64,000 nt of DNA from Neisseria sp. KEM232 (GTDB lineage Bacteria > Pseudomonadota > Gammaproteobacteria > Burkholderiales > Neisseriaceae): NCBI RefSeq assembly GCF_002237445.1, contig NZ_CP022527.1, positions 1,550,001 to 1,614,000 of the forward strand. Reading direction: 5' to 3'. Numbering within the stretch: the stretch's first letter is position 1; each line of letters starts with the position of its first letter. This document shows, one piece after another, positions 15,830 through 24,385 of the stretch. A model generated the notes under the pieces. The model was not told where the DNA came from, searched no databases, and was given only the letters and a program-made list of their open reading frames with translations. Position numbers and translations under genes: made by a program.

Positions 15830-16813
15830 GTGAACCGCCCCGCCCGCATGATTTTGCTGCTGCTAACCGCCGTTTTCGCCCTGGCCTCGTTTCAGACGAC
15901 CAACGGTTTTTTCAGCGACCGCCGCATGGCGCGCAAAATGCTGCGCGACACCGTCGACGCCCTGCGCCTGCGTCTGCCCGCGCCCGACGATCCCGATTTG
16001 GTCGCAGCCATGCCGCGCGGCCTGACTGGGCTGCGCGACGGTTTTCTTTATTATCCCGAACGCAATGCCTACAAATACACCTTCACTGGCAACGCGCCGC
16101 AGCATTTGGAGCGGCGCAGCATCTGGCTGGCGCCGCGCGAGGGCCGCTGGCTGTGCTGGGCGGGCGTCAAAGACAGCGTGGCGGCGGCGGACTGTGGCGA
16201 CCGCGAAATCGTCAAAGGATTGAAAGAAGAAGAGCATTTTCAGGCGCAGACGCGGGCGCATTTGTATTCCGACTGGTGCAACAGAGCCCTGCCGCCGCCC
16301 GATTGGGAAAACGCGCCCGTTTATGTGGTGTACAGCCCGCAACAGAGCGTATGGGAAAACGGCAAACCGAAATGGCCGCAGGCACGCGTGCACGCCGAAC
16401 ATTTCGCGGGCGCGCATCTGGTGCTGTTTGCGGCGGACAAACAGACGGACTGGCTGCTCGATCTGCCCGAGCGGCCGAAAAGCCTGACCCTGATCGGCGC
16501 GGCGGCAGACAGCCAGCTCACCGTCAACCCCGCGCCCGCAGACGGGCAGGGCGTCTATCTCTTCAGCTACGAAACAACCAAAAAAGCCTGCGAAAAGATC
16601 GGGGGCGGCCGCTACGACACGCCGGCCGAATATTACGAAAACGAAACCTGGCAGGAGCAGGCGGTGGCGCACCTGTTCCGCAACAAAGCCGTGCGCCCGC
16701 TGCTGACCGTGCTTGACGAAGCGCGTCCCGAAGCGGTGTTGGATGCGGCGGAACAAAAAGGCCGTCTGAAAAACGGCGGATCGGCTGCGGCAGACGGAAA
16801 ACCGGGAGAATGA
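15830..16813 (+). CDS. Hypothetical exported protein
   Basis: A 327-residue protein with a plausible signal peptide or N-terminal anchor (RMILLLLTAVFALASFQTT). The rest is hydrophilic, with several tryptophans and paired cysteines (LCWAGVKDSVAAADCGDREI). I do not recognise a domain. The start is GTG at 15830 with GGAG eight bases upstream; the in-frame ATG of MILLLL is an alternative. The stop overlaps the ATG of the next gene by four bases, so the two products are translationally coupled and probably work together at the envelope. The 3' end contains a DUS in frame (KGRLKNGG). Confidence 0.65.
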   Translation: MNRPARMILLLLTAVFALASFQTTNGFFSDRRMARKMLRDTVDALRLRLPAPDDPDLVAAMPRGLTGLRDGFLYYPERNAYKYTFTGNAPQHLERRSIWLAPREGRWLCWAGVKDSVAAADCGDREIVKGLKEEEHFQAQTRAHLYSDWCNRALPPPDWENAPVYVVYSPQQSVWENGKPKWPQARVHAEHFAGAHLVLFAADKQTDWLLDLPERPKSLTLIGAAADSQLTVNPAPADGQGVYLFSYETTKKACEKIGGGRYDTPAEYYENETWQEQAVAHLFRNKAVRPLLTVLDEARPEAVLDAAEQKGRLKNGGSAAADGKPGE

Positions 16814-17559
16814 CGATGCCCTTATTTTTCGGCGGGGCGATAGGGCTGATTGTCTTTACGCTCGGGCTTGTTATCCTGTTGCTGGCCGCCCGCTTTGTTT
16901 TTTCTGCGTCGGCGTGGGGCATCACATCCTTGGGCACTGTGTTCAGACGGCCTCCGTCCGCCCGCCATCCGCTGATGTGGCTTTATGCCGCCATGCTCGG
17001 CTATCTGCTGTTCGGCGTGCTGTATGCCGACTTTGCCGCCGTGCCCGCGCTGGTTGCACACAGGTGGCACGACGCTTACGCCCTGCGTACCCTGAACAAC
17101 ACACTGCTTTTCGCCGTGCTGGCCGCCGCCAACCTGCCGCTGCTGCCCCTGCTGCGGCGCAAGGCGGAGCAGGACAGCGTCTGGCTCGGCACGGTCTGGT
17201 GCGTGTGGCGGGTATTGTGGGGCGTGTTTTTCGCCGCGCTGCTTCTGTCGCTGCTCGCGAAAAATTCCGTTTTCGGCGGTTACTACGCCGCGTTTGCCGA
17301 CGCGCCGTGGCCGTGGCGGCAAAGCGTTTTGACCCTGCTCGAAGCCGACGGCGCGCACACCGCCCGCCTGTTGGCTCAGCCGCAACTGCGCAACGGCCTA
17401 ACCGCATGGGCGGACGGCCTGCTGATGTCGGCCGCCAACCTGCCGTTTTTCCTGCTTTACGCGGAAACCCTGCCGCCTTCGCACGACGCGGCAAAAACCG
17501 GCCGCCACCGCATCGACATTCTGGCACGGCGGCGCAGGCCGTCTGAAAAGCCCGAATAA
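16810..17559 (+). CDS. Hypothetical multi-pass membrane protein
   Basis: A 249-residue inner-membrane protein with about five or six hydrophobic segments (roughly residues 5-30, 57-80, 97-115, 130-155 and 200-217). No recognisable transporter or enzyme motif is seen. The ATG overlaps the stop of the preceding exported-protein gene (ATGA), indicating a two-gene unit. A DUS in the 5' part encodes FRRPPS and one at the 3' end encodes RRPSEKP, so uptake sequences have been absorbed into the coding region. It is followed by a REP-like repeat and then hldA. Function unknown. Confidence 0.65.
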   Translation: MTMPLFFGGAIGLIVFTLGLVILLLAARFVFSASAWGITSLGTVFRRPPSARHPLMWLYAAMLGYLLFGVLYADFAAVPALVAHRWHDAYALRTLNNTLLFAVLAAANLPLLPLLRRKAEQDSVWLGTVWCVWRVLWGVFFAALLLSLLAKNSVFGGYYAAFADAPWPWRQSVLTLLEADGAHTARLLAQPQLRNGLTAWADGLLMSAANLPFFLLYAETLPPSHDAAKTGRHRIDILARRRRPSEKPE

Positions 17560-17590
17560 CCGCCAAACCAAGCTTTCAGACGGCCTCTGC

Positions 17591-17630
17591 CGTAGGGTGT
17601 GGCGCAGCCGCGCACGCGGTTTACGTTGGC
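17591..17630. repeat. REP-like repeat
   Basis: CGTAGGGTGTGGCGCAGCCG, then CGCACGCGGTTTACGTTGGC, between two DUS copies in the gap before hldA. Same family as 14826 and 32145. Confidence 0.6.
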
Positions 17631-17696
17631 AAACAAGACAACAGGCCGTCTGAAATGCAGCCCCAACGAAGTCAAAACACAACAAGGAGTGGATTT

Positions 17697-18638
17697 ATGA
17701 ACACCGCAACCCTGAAAACCCGCCTGCAACAGGCGCGCGTGCTGATAGCGGGCGACGTGATGCTCGACCGCTACTGGTTCGGCGACGCCGCCCGCATCTC
17801 GCCCGAAGCGCCTGTTCCCGTGGCGAAAATCGAGCGCACCGAATACCGCGCGGGCGGCGCGGCCAACGTCGCCCGCAACGTCGCCGCGCTGGGCGGACAG
17901 GCCGTGCTGCTGTCGGTGATCGGCGACGACGAAGCGGGCGACAGTCTGGAAAAACTGATGGAAGAATGCGGCGTGAAAAGCGCCCTGATGCGCGACAAAA
18001 CCATCTCCACCACCGTCAAAACCCGCGTCGTCGCCCGCAACCAGCAGCTCTTGCGCATCGACTTCGAAGATGCGCCCGCGCACGAAGTGCTCGACAGCGT
18101 GCAGCAGGCCTTCCGCGACCGACTCTCGGGTTGTGACGTCGTTATCCTCTCCGACTACGGCAAAGGCGGCCTCACGCACGTTGCCTCCTTTATCGAATGG
18201 GCGCGGCAGGCAGGCAAACCCGTGCTCGTCGACCCCAAAGGCGGCGACTATGCCAAATACGCCGGTGCCACGCTGCTCACGCCCAACCGCGCCGAATTGC
18301 GCGAAGTGACGGGAAGCTGGCAGGGCGAAGACGACTTGGCCGAAAAAGCGCAAACCCTGCGCCGCAACCTCGGCCTCGAAGCGCTGCTGCTCACCCGCAG
18401 CGAAGAGGGCATGACCCTGTTCCGCGACGGCGGCGCATACCACCGGCCGACGCGCGCGCGCGAAGTGTTCGACGTTTCCGGTGCGGGCGACACCGTTATC
18501 GCCACGGTGGGCTTGGCGGCGGCCGCGGGCTTGGAGCTGACCGAAGCTGTGCGCCTGGCCAACGCGGCGGCGGGCGTGGTGGTCGGCAAGCTGGGCACAG
18601 CGGTGTGCACGTTTGACGAACTGGCGCAATCATTGTAA
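17697..18638 (+). CDS. hldA: D-glycero-beta-D-manno-heptose-7-phosphate kinase
   Basis: PfkB/ribokinase-family kinase that phosphorylates D-glycero-D-manno-heptose 7-phosphate at C1 on the path to ADP-heptose for the LPS inner core. The 313-residue length corresponds to the kinase half of HldE alone (about 330 residues); the cytidylyltransferase half is absent, so this is the split HldA form, with hldC expected elsewhere. Visible motifs are IAGDVMLDRYWFGD, the PfkB signature 1 region EYRAGGAANVARN, and the catalytic GAGD in DVSGAGDTVIATVGLA. The start ATG at 17697 has AAGGAG upstream at proper distance. An upstream in-frame ATG lies in a DUS and is unlikely. Confidence 0.93.
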   Translation: MNTATLKTRLQQARVLIAGDVMLDRYWFGDAARISPEAPVPVAKIERTEYRAGGAANVARNVAALGGQAVLLSVIGDDEAGDSLEKLMEECGVKSALMRDKTISTTVKTRVVARNQQLLRIDFEDAPAHEVLDSVQQAFRDRLSGCDVVILSDYGKGGLTHVASFIEWARQAGKPVLVDPKGGDYAKYAGATLLTPNRAELREVTGSWQGEDDLAEKAQTLRRNLGLEALLLTRSEEGMTLFRDGGAYHRPTRAREVFDVSGAGDTVIATVGLAAAAGLELTEAVRLANAAAGVVVGKLGTAVCTFDELAQSL

Positions 18639-18769
18639 AGTAGCGTAATAACTTGGTATGTTCATGTTGCGAAAGCCTATGTTTTGTTTAAGAATTTTCA
18701 AGAATAGGCAAGGCGCGGCAGAAAATTGCCTTATAACACAACTGCTTTGAAATTTTTTAAGGGGACAAC

Positions 18770-19171
18770 ATGGCCGTGAGCATGACCCGCCTGGAACTGA
18801 ACTGGGACGACAGCGAAAGCCGCAACAAACTCGACATTACCTCCGTGCAGGCGGTTGCCGCCGTGTGGCTGGCCGATACTAAAGCCAGCCGCCATGCCGC
18901 CATGGACATAGAAACCGTGGTTGACGAGCCTTTCTCTTTCGCCTTCAATGGCTTGGATGCGGCCACCGTTATCGGGCTGTTCGACGAAATCGCCCGCCAG
19001 TTTCCGACCGTCCGCTTTTACGTGCGCGGCATCGGCGAAGATTTCAGCAATATGTGGCTGCGCGAGTATTTCGGCGGCGCCACCGTGTTTGCCGCAGGCC
19101 CCTTCGATCACAAAGTGTCGGAACATTTGAGCAACAAGGGCAAAAGCTGGTTCAGCCGCTGGCTCAAGTAA
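18770..19171 (+). CDS. Conserved hypothetical protein
   Basis: A 133-residue cytoplasmic-looking protein beginning MAVSMTRLELNWDD. No domain is recognised. It has an alternation of beta-like segments and a helix (AATVIGLFDEIARQF), suggesting a compact alpha/beta fold. AAGGGG lies about six bases before the ATG. The 130-base upstream gap is AT-rich and contains a possible hairpin (GCCTAT..ATAGGC, about 18675-18710), so the gene probably has its own promoter. It ends before a pair of DUS copies and lies upstream of ptsN on the same strand. Confidence 0.75.
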   Translation: MAVSMTRLELNWDDSESRNKLDITSVQAVAAVWLADTKASRHAAMDIETVVDEPFSFAFNGLDAATVIGLFDEIARQFPTVRFYVRGIGEDFSNMWLREYFGGATVFAAGPFDHKVSEHLSNKGKSWFSRWLK

Positions 19172-19180
19172 AGCCGCAAA

Positions 19181-19242
19181 AAGGCCGTCTGAAAGCGTTT
19201 TTTGCAGGCGTTTTTCTGCCCGCAGCCGTTTTCAGACGGCCT
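19181..19242. terminator. DUS inverted pair
   Basis: AAAAGGCCGTCTGAAAGCG and a reverse copy TTTTCAGACGGCCTG about 30 bases downstream bracket a T-rich loop after the hypothetical gene. Possible terminator. Confidence 0.4.
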
Positions 19243-19352
19243 GATTCCTTGCGCTGCGCCGTCTGTCCGGCCATGCAAACCCTCTGCCGCTGATTGAGAT
19301 TGCCGCCTTGTGGCGGTACAATCCGCGGCGTTTTATTTTGTAAAGAAATATT

Positions 19353-19802
19353 ATGAACCTGATTGGCGACATCCTTCCTTTAACGCATATCCTGCTCGAT
19401 TCCGATGCGGGCAGCAAAAAACGCCTGTTCGAACAGGCCGGACAACTGCTGGAAAACGAAGCGGGCGTGCCGCGTTCGGAAGTGTTCGACTGCCTGTTTG
19501 CCCGCGAAAAACTCGGTTCGACCGGACTGGGGCAGGGCGTGGCCGTGCCGCACGGCCGTTTGGCCTCGCTGCAAAAAGCCGCCGGCGTGTTTATCCGCAC
19601 CAAAGAGCCCGTTCCCTTCGATGCGCCCGACGGCAAACCGGTGTCGCTGGCCGTTGTTCTGCTCGTGCCCGAAGACGCGGCTTCCACGCATTTGGAAGTG
19701 CTCTCGAAGCTGGCCGGACGGTTTTCCGACAAAAGCGTGCGCGAGCGCCTGATGCAGGCGCAGGATGCCGCCGAAGTGCAGCGCATACTGACGGAGGAAT
19801 GA
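19353..19802 (+). CDS. ptsN: PTS nitrogen-regulatory EIIA-type protein
   Basis: EIIA-Ntr-type phosphocarrier domain, 149 residues. The phosphorylatable histidine is in GVAVPHGRLASL, and the conserved STGLGQGVA precedes it. In the PTS-Ntr system this protein receives phosphate from NPr/HPr and acts as a regulator rather than transporting sugar. It overlaps the start of hprK, forming ptsN-hprK-rapZ. No ptsH or ptsI is in the window. A DUS-free leader with TTTTATTTTGTAAAG precedes the start. Confidence 0.93.
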   Translation: MNLIGDILPLTHILLDSDAGSKKRLFEQAGQLLENEAGVPRSEVFDCLFAREKLGSTGLGQGVAVPHGRLASLQKAAGVFIRTKEPVPFDAPDGKPVSLAVVLLVPEDAASTHLEVLSKLAGRFSDKSVRERLMQAQDAAEVQRILTEE

Positions 19803-20764
19803 TGCCCAGCATTTCCGTGCGCCGTCTGTATCAGGACAACCGCGACAAGCTGCGGCTGGCTTGGGCGGCCGGCGCGGCCGGTGCGGACAACCGCATCGGC
19901 GTCGAGGCCGACAAGCCCGTGCTGGCGCTGGTCGGCCATCTCAATTTCATCCATCCCAACCAGGTGCAGGTACTCGGCGTGGCCGAGGTCGACTACCTCT
20001 CGCGCATGGAATCGGGCGATCTGGCCTACAATTTTGAGCAGCTTTTCGAGCTGCCCATGTCGCTGGTGATTGTGGCCAACGATTTGGACGTGCCGCAAAT
20101 CCTGCGCGACTACTGCCACACCAACAACGTCCCCCTGCTCACGTCCAGCCTGGAAAGCCCGTATCTGATGGACGTGCTGCGCATCTACCTGCAACGCACG
20201 CTGGCCGTGTCCACCGTCAAACACGGCGTGTTTCTCGACGTTTTCGAAATCGGCGTGCTGCTTACCGGCCAGTCAGGCCTCGGCAAAAGCGAGCTGGCAT
20301 TGGAGCTGATTTCGCGCGGACACAGCCTGGTGGCCGACGATGCCGTCGAGCTGCACCGCACCGGCCCCGAGCTGCTCGAAGGAAGTTGCCCGCCCATGCT
20401 GCGCGACTTTCTCGAAGTGCGCGGGCTGGGCATACTCAATATCCGCCACATCTTCGGCGAAACTTCCATCCGGCCGAAAAAAACCCTCAACCTCATCATC
20501 AACCTCGTGCCCGCCGACGACGACTACATGAAACAGATCGACCGCCTGAGCATACGCACCGAGACCGAAACCATCCTCAACGTTACCGTCCGCTCCGTCA
20601 CCCTGCCCGTGGCGGCCGGACGCAACCTCGCCGTCCTTGTCGAAGCCGCCGTACGCAACTACATCCTGCAACTGCGCGGCAAAGACAGCATGCGCGAATT
20701 TCTCGAACGCCACCAAAACATCATGAAAGAGCAGGGCATGCAGCATGAAGATCATCCTGATTAG
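19802..20764 (+). CDS. hprK: HPr kinase/phosphorylase
   Basis: Bifunctional enzyme that phosphorylates and dephosphorylates HPr on a serine, linking carbon status to PTS activity. The 320-residue product has the N-terminal HprK_N domain and a C-terminal kinase domain with Walker A GQSGLGKS (near residue 160), the following DDAVELHR segment and the HprK signature LEVRGLGILNIRHIFG. Two adjacent ATGs (19799 and 19802) are possible; the second is better spaced from GGAGG and is used here. It overlaps ptsN by one base and rapZ by 20 bases, so all three are coupled. Confidence 0.95.
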   Translation: MPSISVRRLYQDNRDKLRLAWAAGAAGADNRIGVEADKPVLALVGHLNFIHPNQVQVLGVAEVDYLSRMESGDLAYNFEQLFELPMSLVIVANDLDVPQILRDYCHTNNVPLLTSSLESPYLMDVLRIYLQRTLAVSTVKHGVFLDVFEIGVLLTGQSGLGKSELALELISRGHSLVADDAVELHRTGPELLEGSCPPMLRDFLEVRGLGILNIRHIFGETSIRPKKTLNLIINLVPADDDYMKQIDRLSIRTETETILNVTVRSVTLPVAAGRNLAVLVEAAVRNYILQLRGKDSMREFLERHQNIMKEQGMQHEDHPD

Positions 20765-21590
20765 CGGCCTTTCCGGCTCCGGCAAATCCGTCGCCCTCAA
20801 ACAACTCGAAGACGCAGGCTACTACTGCGTCGACAACATGCCGATGGAAATGCTGCCCCAGCTCGTGCTGCACCACATCCGCGGCGGCGGCGTCGAAAAT
20901 CTTGCCGTCAGCGTCGACATCCGCTCCCGCATCAAAATGAGCGAAGTCGAAAAACAGCTCGACTATCTCGCCAAACAGGGGCATCAGGCCGAAATCCTCT
21001 TTCTCGAAGCCGACGAAGCCACCCTCGTGCGCCGCTTCTCCGAAACCCGCCGCAGCCACCCCCTCTCCTCCCTCAACCAAGCCCTCACCGAAAGCCTGCG
21101 CCAAGAGCGGCAGACCCTCGCCCCGCTGCGCGAAAAAGCCTACTGCATCGACACCTCCAAAATGAACGCCCAGCAGCTGCGCCACACCGTGCGCCGCTGG
21201 CTCGGCGCCGAACACAGAGGCATGATGCTCGTGTTCGAATCATTCGGCTTCAAATACGGCACGCCCACCAACGCCGACTTCATCTTCGACATGCGCAGCC
21301 TGCCCAACCCCTACTACGACCCCGCCCTGCGCCCCTTCAACGGCATGCAGCCCGAAATCCGCGCCTACCTCGACGCCGAACCGCTCGCAGGCGAAATGGC
21401 CGCCGACATCGCCGCCTTTCTCGAACGCTGGCTGCCGCGCATGCAGATAGAAAGCCGCAGCTACGTCACCGTCGCCCTCGGCTGCACCGGCGGACAGCAC
21501 CGCTCCGTCTACATCGCCGAACGCCTGGCCGACCGTTTCCGCGGCCGCTACCCCGTCCTTGTCCGCCACCGCCAGCTCGACACACAATAA
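20745..21590 (+). CDS. rapZ: RNase adapter protein RapZ
   Basis: P-loop nucleotide-binding protein of the RapZ/YvcJ family, 281 residues. Walker A is GLSGSGKS at residues 8-15. The C-terminal domain carries FGFKYGTPTNADFIFDMR, LPNPYYDP and the GCTGGQHRSVYIAERLA block. In E. coli RapZ guides RNase E to the sRNA GlmZ and controls glucosamine-6-phosphate synthesis. Whether it does so in Neisseria is inferred from the family, since GlmZ may be absent. It overlaps hprK by 20 bases, a conserved linkage in beta-proteobacteria. Confidence 0.95.
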   Translation: MKIILISGLSGSGKSVALKQLEDAGYYCVDNMPMEMLPQLVLHHIRGGGVENLAVSVDIRSRIKMSEVEKQLDYLAKQGHQAEILFLEADEATLVRRFSETRRSHPLSSLNQALTESLRQERQTLAPLREKAYCIDTSKMNAQQLRHTVRRWLGAEHRGMMLVFESFGFKYGTPTNADFIFDMRSLPNPYYDPALRPFNGMQPEIRAYLDAEPLAGEMAADIAAFLERWLPRMQIESRSYVTVALGCTGGQHRSVYIAERLADRFRGRYPVLVRHRQLDTQ

Positions 21591-21707
21591 AACGCCCGTG
21601 CAGACTGCCCGAAAAGGCCGTCTGAAACCCCGTTTCCCTTCCGACAAACAGGCCGTCTGAAACCCGCAACCCTTTCAGACGGCCTCCACACAAAAAGGCA
21701 CAGCAAC

Positions 21708-22640
21708 ATGGCAATCCAATGGTATCCCGGCCACATGCACAAGGCCAAAAAAGCCATCGCCGAACGCCTCAAAAGCGTCGACATGGTGATCGAAGTCCTC
21801 GACGCCCGCATGCCCGCATCCGGCGAAAACCCCCTGCTCGGCCAACTCTCCGCCGGCAAACCCAAACTCAAAATCCTCAACAAACAAGACCTCGCCGACC
21901 CCGAACGCACCCGAATCTGGCTCGACGATTTCAACAGCCGTCCCGACACCCGCGCCATCGCCCTCGACGCCTCCGACCGCCAAGCCGCGCAGAAGCTCAT
22001 CGCCGCCAGCCGCGCCCTCGTTCCCAACAGAGGCGGCATCGACAAACCCCTGCGCGTCCTTATTTGCGGCATCCCCAACGTCGGCAAATCCACCCTCATC
22101 AACGGCATGCTCGGCAAGAAATCCGCCAAAACCGGCAACGAACCCGGCATCACCAAAGCCGAACAGCGCCTCTTCCTCGCCGACGACTTCTGGCTCTACG
22201 ACACCCCCGGAATGCTGTGGCCGAAAATCATCGTCGAAGAAGCAGGCTACAACCTCGCCGCAGGCGGCGCCGTCGGCCGCAACGCCCTGGACGAAGAAAT
22301 CGTCGCCCTCGAACTTCTCGACTACCTGCGCCGCCACTACCTCCCCCTGTTGCAGGAGCGCTATCAGGCCGACAAAAACGAAAGCAGCCACTGGCGCGAC
22401 GACCAATGGCTCGAATGGATAGGCCGCAAACGCGGCGCCCTCCTCCCCGGCGGCCGCATCAACCACCAAAAAGCCGCCGAAAACACCCTCACCGACTTCC
22501 GCGACGGCCACATCGGCCGCATCACCCTCGAAACCCCGCACCAATGGGCGCAATGGCTCAAAACCGCCCGTCAAAAAGAAGCCGAACTCAAAGCACAGCG
22601 CGAAGCGAAAAAAGCCGAACGCAAAGGGAAGGCCGTCTGA
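21708..22640 (+). CDS. rbgA: Ribosome biogenesis GTPase RbgA/YlqF
   Basis: Circularly permuted GTPase that acts in large ribosomal subunit assembly. The motif order confirms permutation: G4 NKQD comes first (ILNKQDLADP), then G1 GIPNVGKSTLING, then G3 DTPGMLWPK. The N-terminus MAIQWYPGHMHKAKK is the YlqF hallmark. The length of 310 residues is slightly longer than Bacillus RbgA (about 282), with a lysine-rich C-terminal tail. The last codons and stop (KAV) come from a DUS. Two DUS copies lie between rapZ and this gene. Confidence 0.95.
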   Translation: MAIQWYPGHMHKAKKAIAERLKSVDMVIEVLDARMPASGENPLLGQLSAGKPKLKILNKQDLADPERTRIWLDDFNSRPDTRAIALDASDRQAAQKLIAASRALVPNRGGIDKPLRVLICGIPNVGKSTLINGMLGKKSAKTGNEPGITKAEQRLFLADDFWLYDTPGMLWPKIIVEEAGYNLAAGGAVGRNALDEEIVALELLDYLRRHYLPLLQERYQADKNESSHWRDDQWLEWIGRKRGALLPGGRINHQKAAENTLTDFRDGHIGRITLETPHQWAQWLKTARQKEAELKAQREAKKAERKGKAV

Positions 22641-22723
22641 AAATACGGTTCCGACAAACCGACACCTGCTTTTTTCAGACGGCCTCAGCACATCAGAGGC
22701 CGTCTGAAACGCATAAATTGTCC

Positions 22724-22745
22724 ATTCTCCCGCTCAGGCGGGAAT
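22724..22745. repeat. dRS3-like inverted repeat, 22 bp
   Basis: ATTCTCCCGCTCAGGCGGGA followed by AT: an imperfect, two-base-longer relative of dRS3 in the gap between rbgA and the convergent envC-like gene. Confidence 0.4.
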
Positions 22746-22803
22746 TTTTTCGGCAGCTGCACCGGCTGTTCTGCGGACACAAACGGCAAAAGGCCGTCTG
22801 AAA

Positions 22804-22876
22804 GCGCAGCTTCAACGGAGTTAAAACCGTATTTCAGACGGCCTTTTGCGTTTTAGCTTCGTTGAAACCGTACTTC
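22804..22876. repeat. Inverted pair of the TTTTAACTTCGTTGAAGC repeat
   Basis: An inverse copy (GCGCAGCTTCAACGGAGTTA, from 22804) and a direct copy (TTTTAGCTTCGTTGAAACCG, from 22851) flank a reverse DUS. The 267-base convergent gap 22641-22907 is made almost entirely of such repeats and DUS. Confidence 0.5.
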
Positions 22877-22907
22877 GGAAACGCCATTCCCGCACGGGCG
22901 GAGTAGC

Positions 22908-24227
22908 TCAACGCAGCCAGGAGGCGGGGTTCATGGCGCTTTGGCGGTAGCGGATTTCGAAATACAGGCCTTCTTCGCCCGAGGCAGTGCTGCCGCTGGT
23001 GCCGACGGTGCTGCCGCTTTTGACGCTGCTGCCTGCGGCGGCGGCGAGGGAGGAGAGGCCGGTGTAGATGCTGGTGTAGCCGTCGCCGTGGTCGATGACG
23101 ACGGTGTTGCCGTAGCTGCCGAGGCTGCCGGCGAAGGCGACTGTGCCGTCGGCGACGCTGCGCACGGGGGCGGGGGCGGTGGCGAAGAAGAGGCCGCGCC
23201 AGACGCCGCCTTCGGGGCGCGGGCGGCCGAAGTGTCCGGTGATGCTGCCGCCGACGGGGCGGGGCAGGCTGCCCTGTAAGCGTGAGAAGCCGCTGCTGCC
23301 GGCATATTCGCCTTGCAGGGCGCGGTCTTCGGCGGTGAGGGTGGAAACGGGAGCGGCGGGTTTGTTTTTTTCTTCGGATGCGGCGGGCGGGGCGGGTTTG
23401 TTTTCGGGTTTGCCGTCGGCGGGTGCGGGTTTGCCCTGTTTGCGCACTTTGGCGGCCTGTTTTTCCGCTGCCAGGCGCTCGCGGGCGGCTTTGGCGCGGG
23501 CGGCGGCTTCCTGTTTGCGTTTGGCGGCGTTGCGGCGGGCGATTTCGGCTATGAGGTAGTTGAGGCGGGCTTCGTCGGTTTTGAGGCGGGCGAGGTTTTG
23601 GCTCTGTTTGTCGATTTCGGCGGCGAGGCGGCTGTTTTCGCGTTCGGCGGCGGAACGGGTTTTGCCGAGTTTGCCGAGGGCGGCCTGTTTTTCGGCTTTG
23701 AGTTTGTCGAGTTTGTCCAGTTCGGCGTCGATTTCGGCTTCGCGCTGTTGCAGCTCCTGCTGCTGGCGGGCGAGGTCGGCGACGACTTTTTGGTTGGCGA
23801 GGCCGATTTGGCGGGCGTATTCGAGGTAGCGGGCTTTGCGGCCGGGTTCGGCGTTTTTGAGGAAGAGGATGACGGCGTTGCTGCGGCGGTTTTTGTATTG
23901 GCCGCCGAGCAGGCGGGCGAGCTGGGCTTTGCCGGAGGCAATTTCGGTTTTGAGGCCGTCGAGTTCGTTTTGCAGGGTTTGCAGTTTCTGCCAGGTGTCG
24001 CGCTGGCGGCGGGTGAGGGCGGCGAGTTCCTGCTGCGCTTTGGCCAGGGCGGTGCGGGTTTTGTCGAGGGTCTGCTGCGTCTGCTGCCGTGCCTGCTGTT
24101 TTTTTTGCAGGTCGTTCTGCGTGTCGCTGATGGCTTGGCGGATGCTGTCGAGACCGCCGTCTTCGGGAGCGGCACTGAGGGCGGCAGAGAAGAGGAGGGT
24201 ACAGAGGAGCAGGGGGCGCAGGTTCAT
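22908..24227 (-). CDS. EnvC-type murein hydrolase activator
   Basis: A 439-residue periplasmic protein: signal peptide (LRPLLLCTLLFSAALSAAP), a long coiled-coil region rich in Gln/Lys/Glu/Ala (about residues 30-260), an Ala/Pro/Lys linker, and a C-terminal LytM-like domain (about 325-439). The LytM metal-ligand positions look degenerate: the first His (ITGHFGRPRPEG) is present, but the usual partner Asp is not evident in GGVWRGLFF. The final His of HxH is replaced in LYFEIRYRQSAMNP. That matches EnvC, which activates amidases in septum splitting and is not itself a hydrolase. It is downstream of recC on the same strand. Confidence 0.85.
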   Translation of the reverse strand: MNLRPLLLCTLLFSAALSAAPEDGGLDSIRQAISDTQNDLQKKQQARQQTQQTLDKTRTALAKAQQELAALTRRQRDTWQKLQTLQNELDGLKTEIASGKAQLARLLGGQYKNRRSNAVILFLKNAEPGRKARYLEYARQIGLANQKVVADLARQQQELQQREAEIDAELDKLDKLKAEKQAALGKLGKTRSAAERENSRLAAEIDKQSQNLARLKTDEARLNYLIAEIARRNAAKRKQEAAARAKAARERLAAEKQAAKVRKQGKPAPADGKPENKPAPPAASEEKNKPAAPVSTLTAEDRALQGEYAGSSGFSRLQGSLPRPVGGSITGHFGRPRPEGGVWRGLFFATAPAPVRSVADGTVAFAGSLGSYGNTVVIDHGDGYTSIYTGLSSLAAAAGSSVKSGSTVGTSGSTASGEEGLYFEIRYRQSAMNPASWLR

Positions 24228-24385
24228 GAAGCGGGTTGTCCGGCGGTTGGAAAGCGGTGGATTATAGCGGAATTTTTCTGCGGGGCGGGGCGGGACGTCG
24301 GCCTTGACGCCGATGTGTTTTCAGACGGCCTCATGCATTTGTCGGCTTTGCCGCCGCCGTGTTTCTACTGTGGGAGCTTCGTCTT

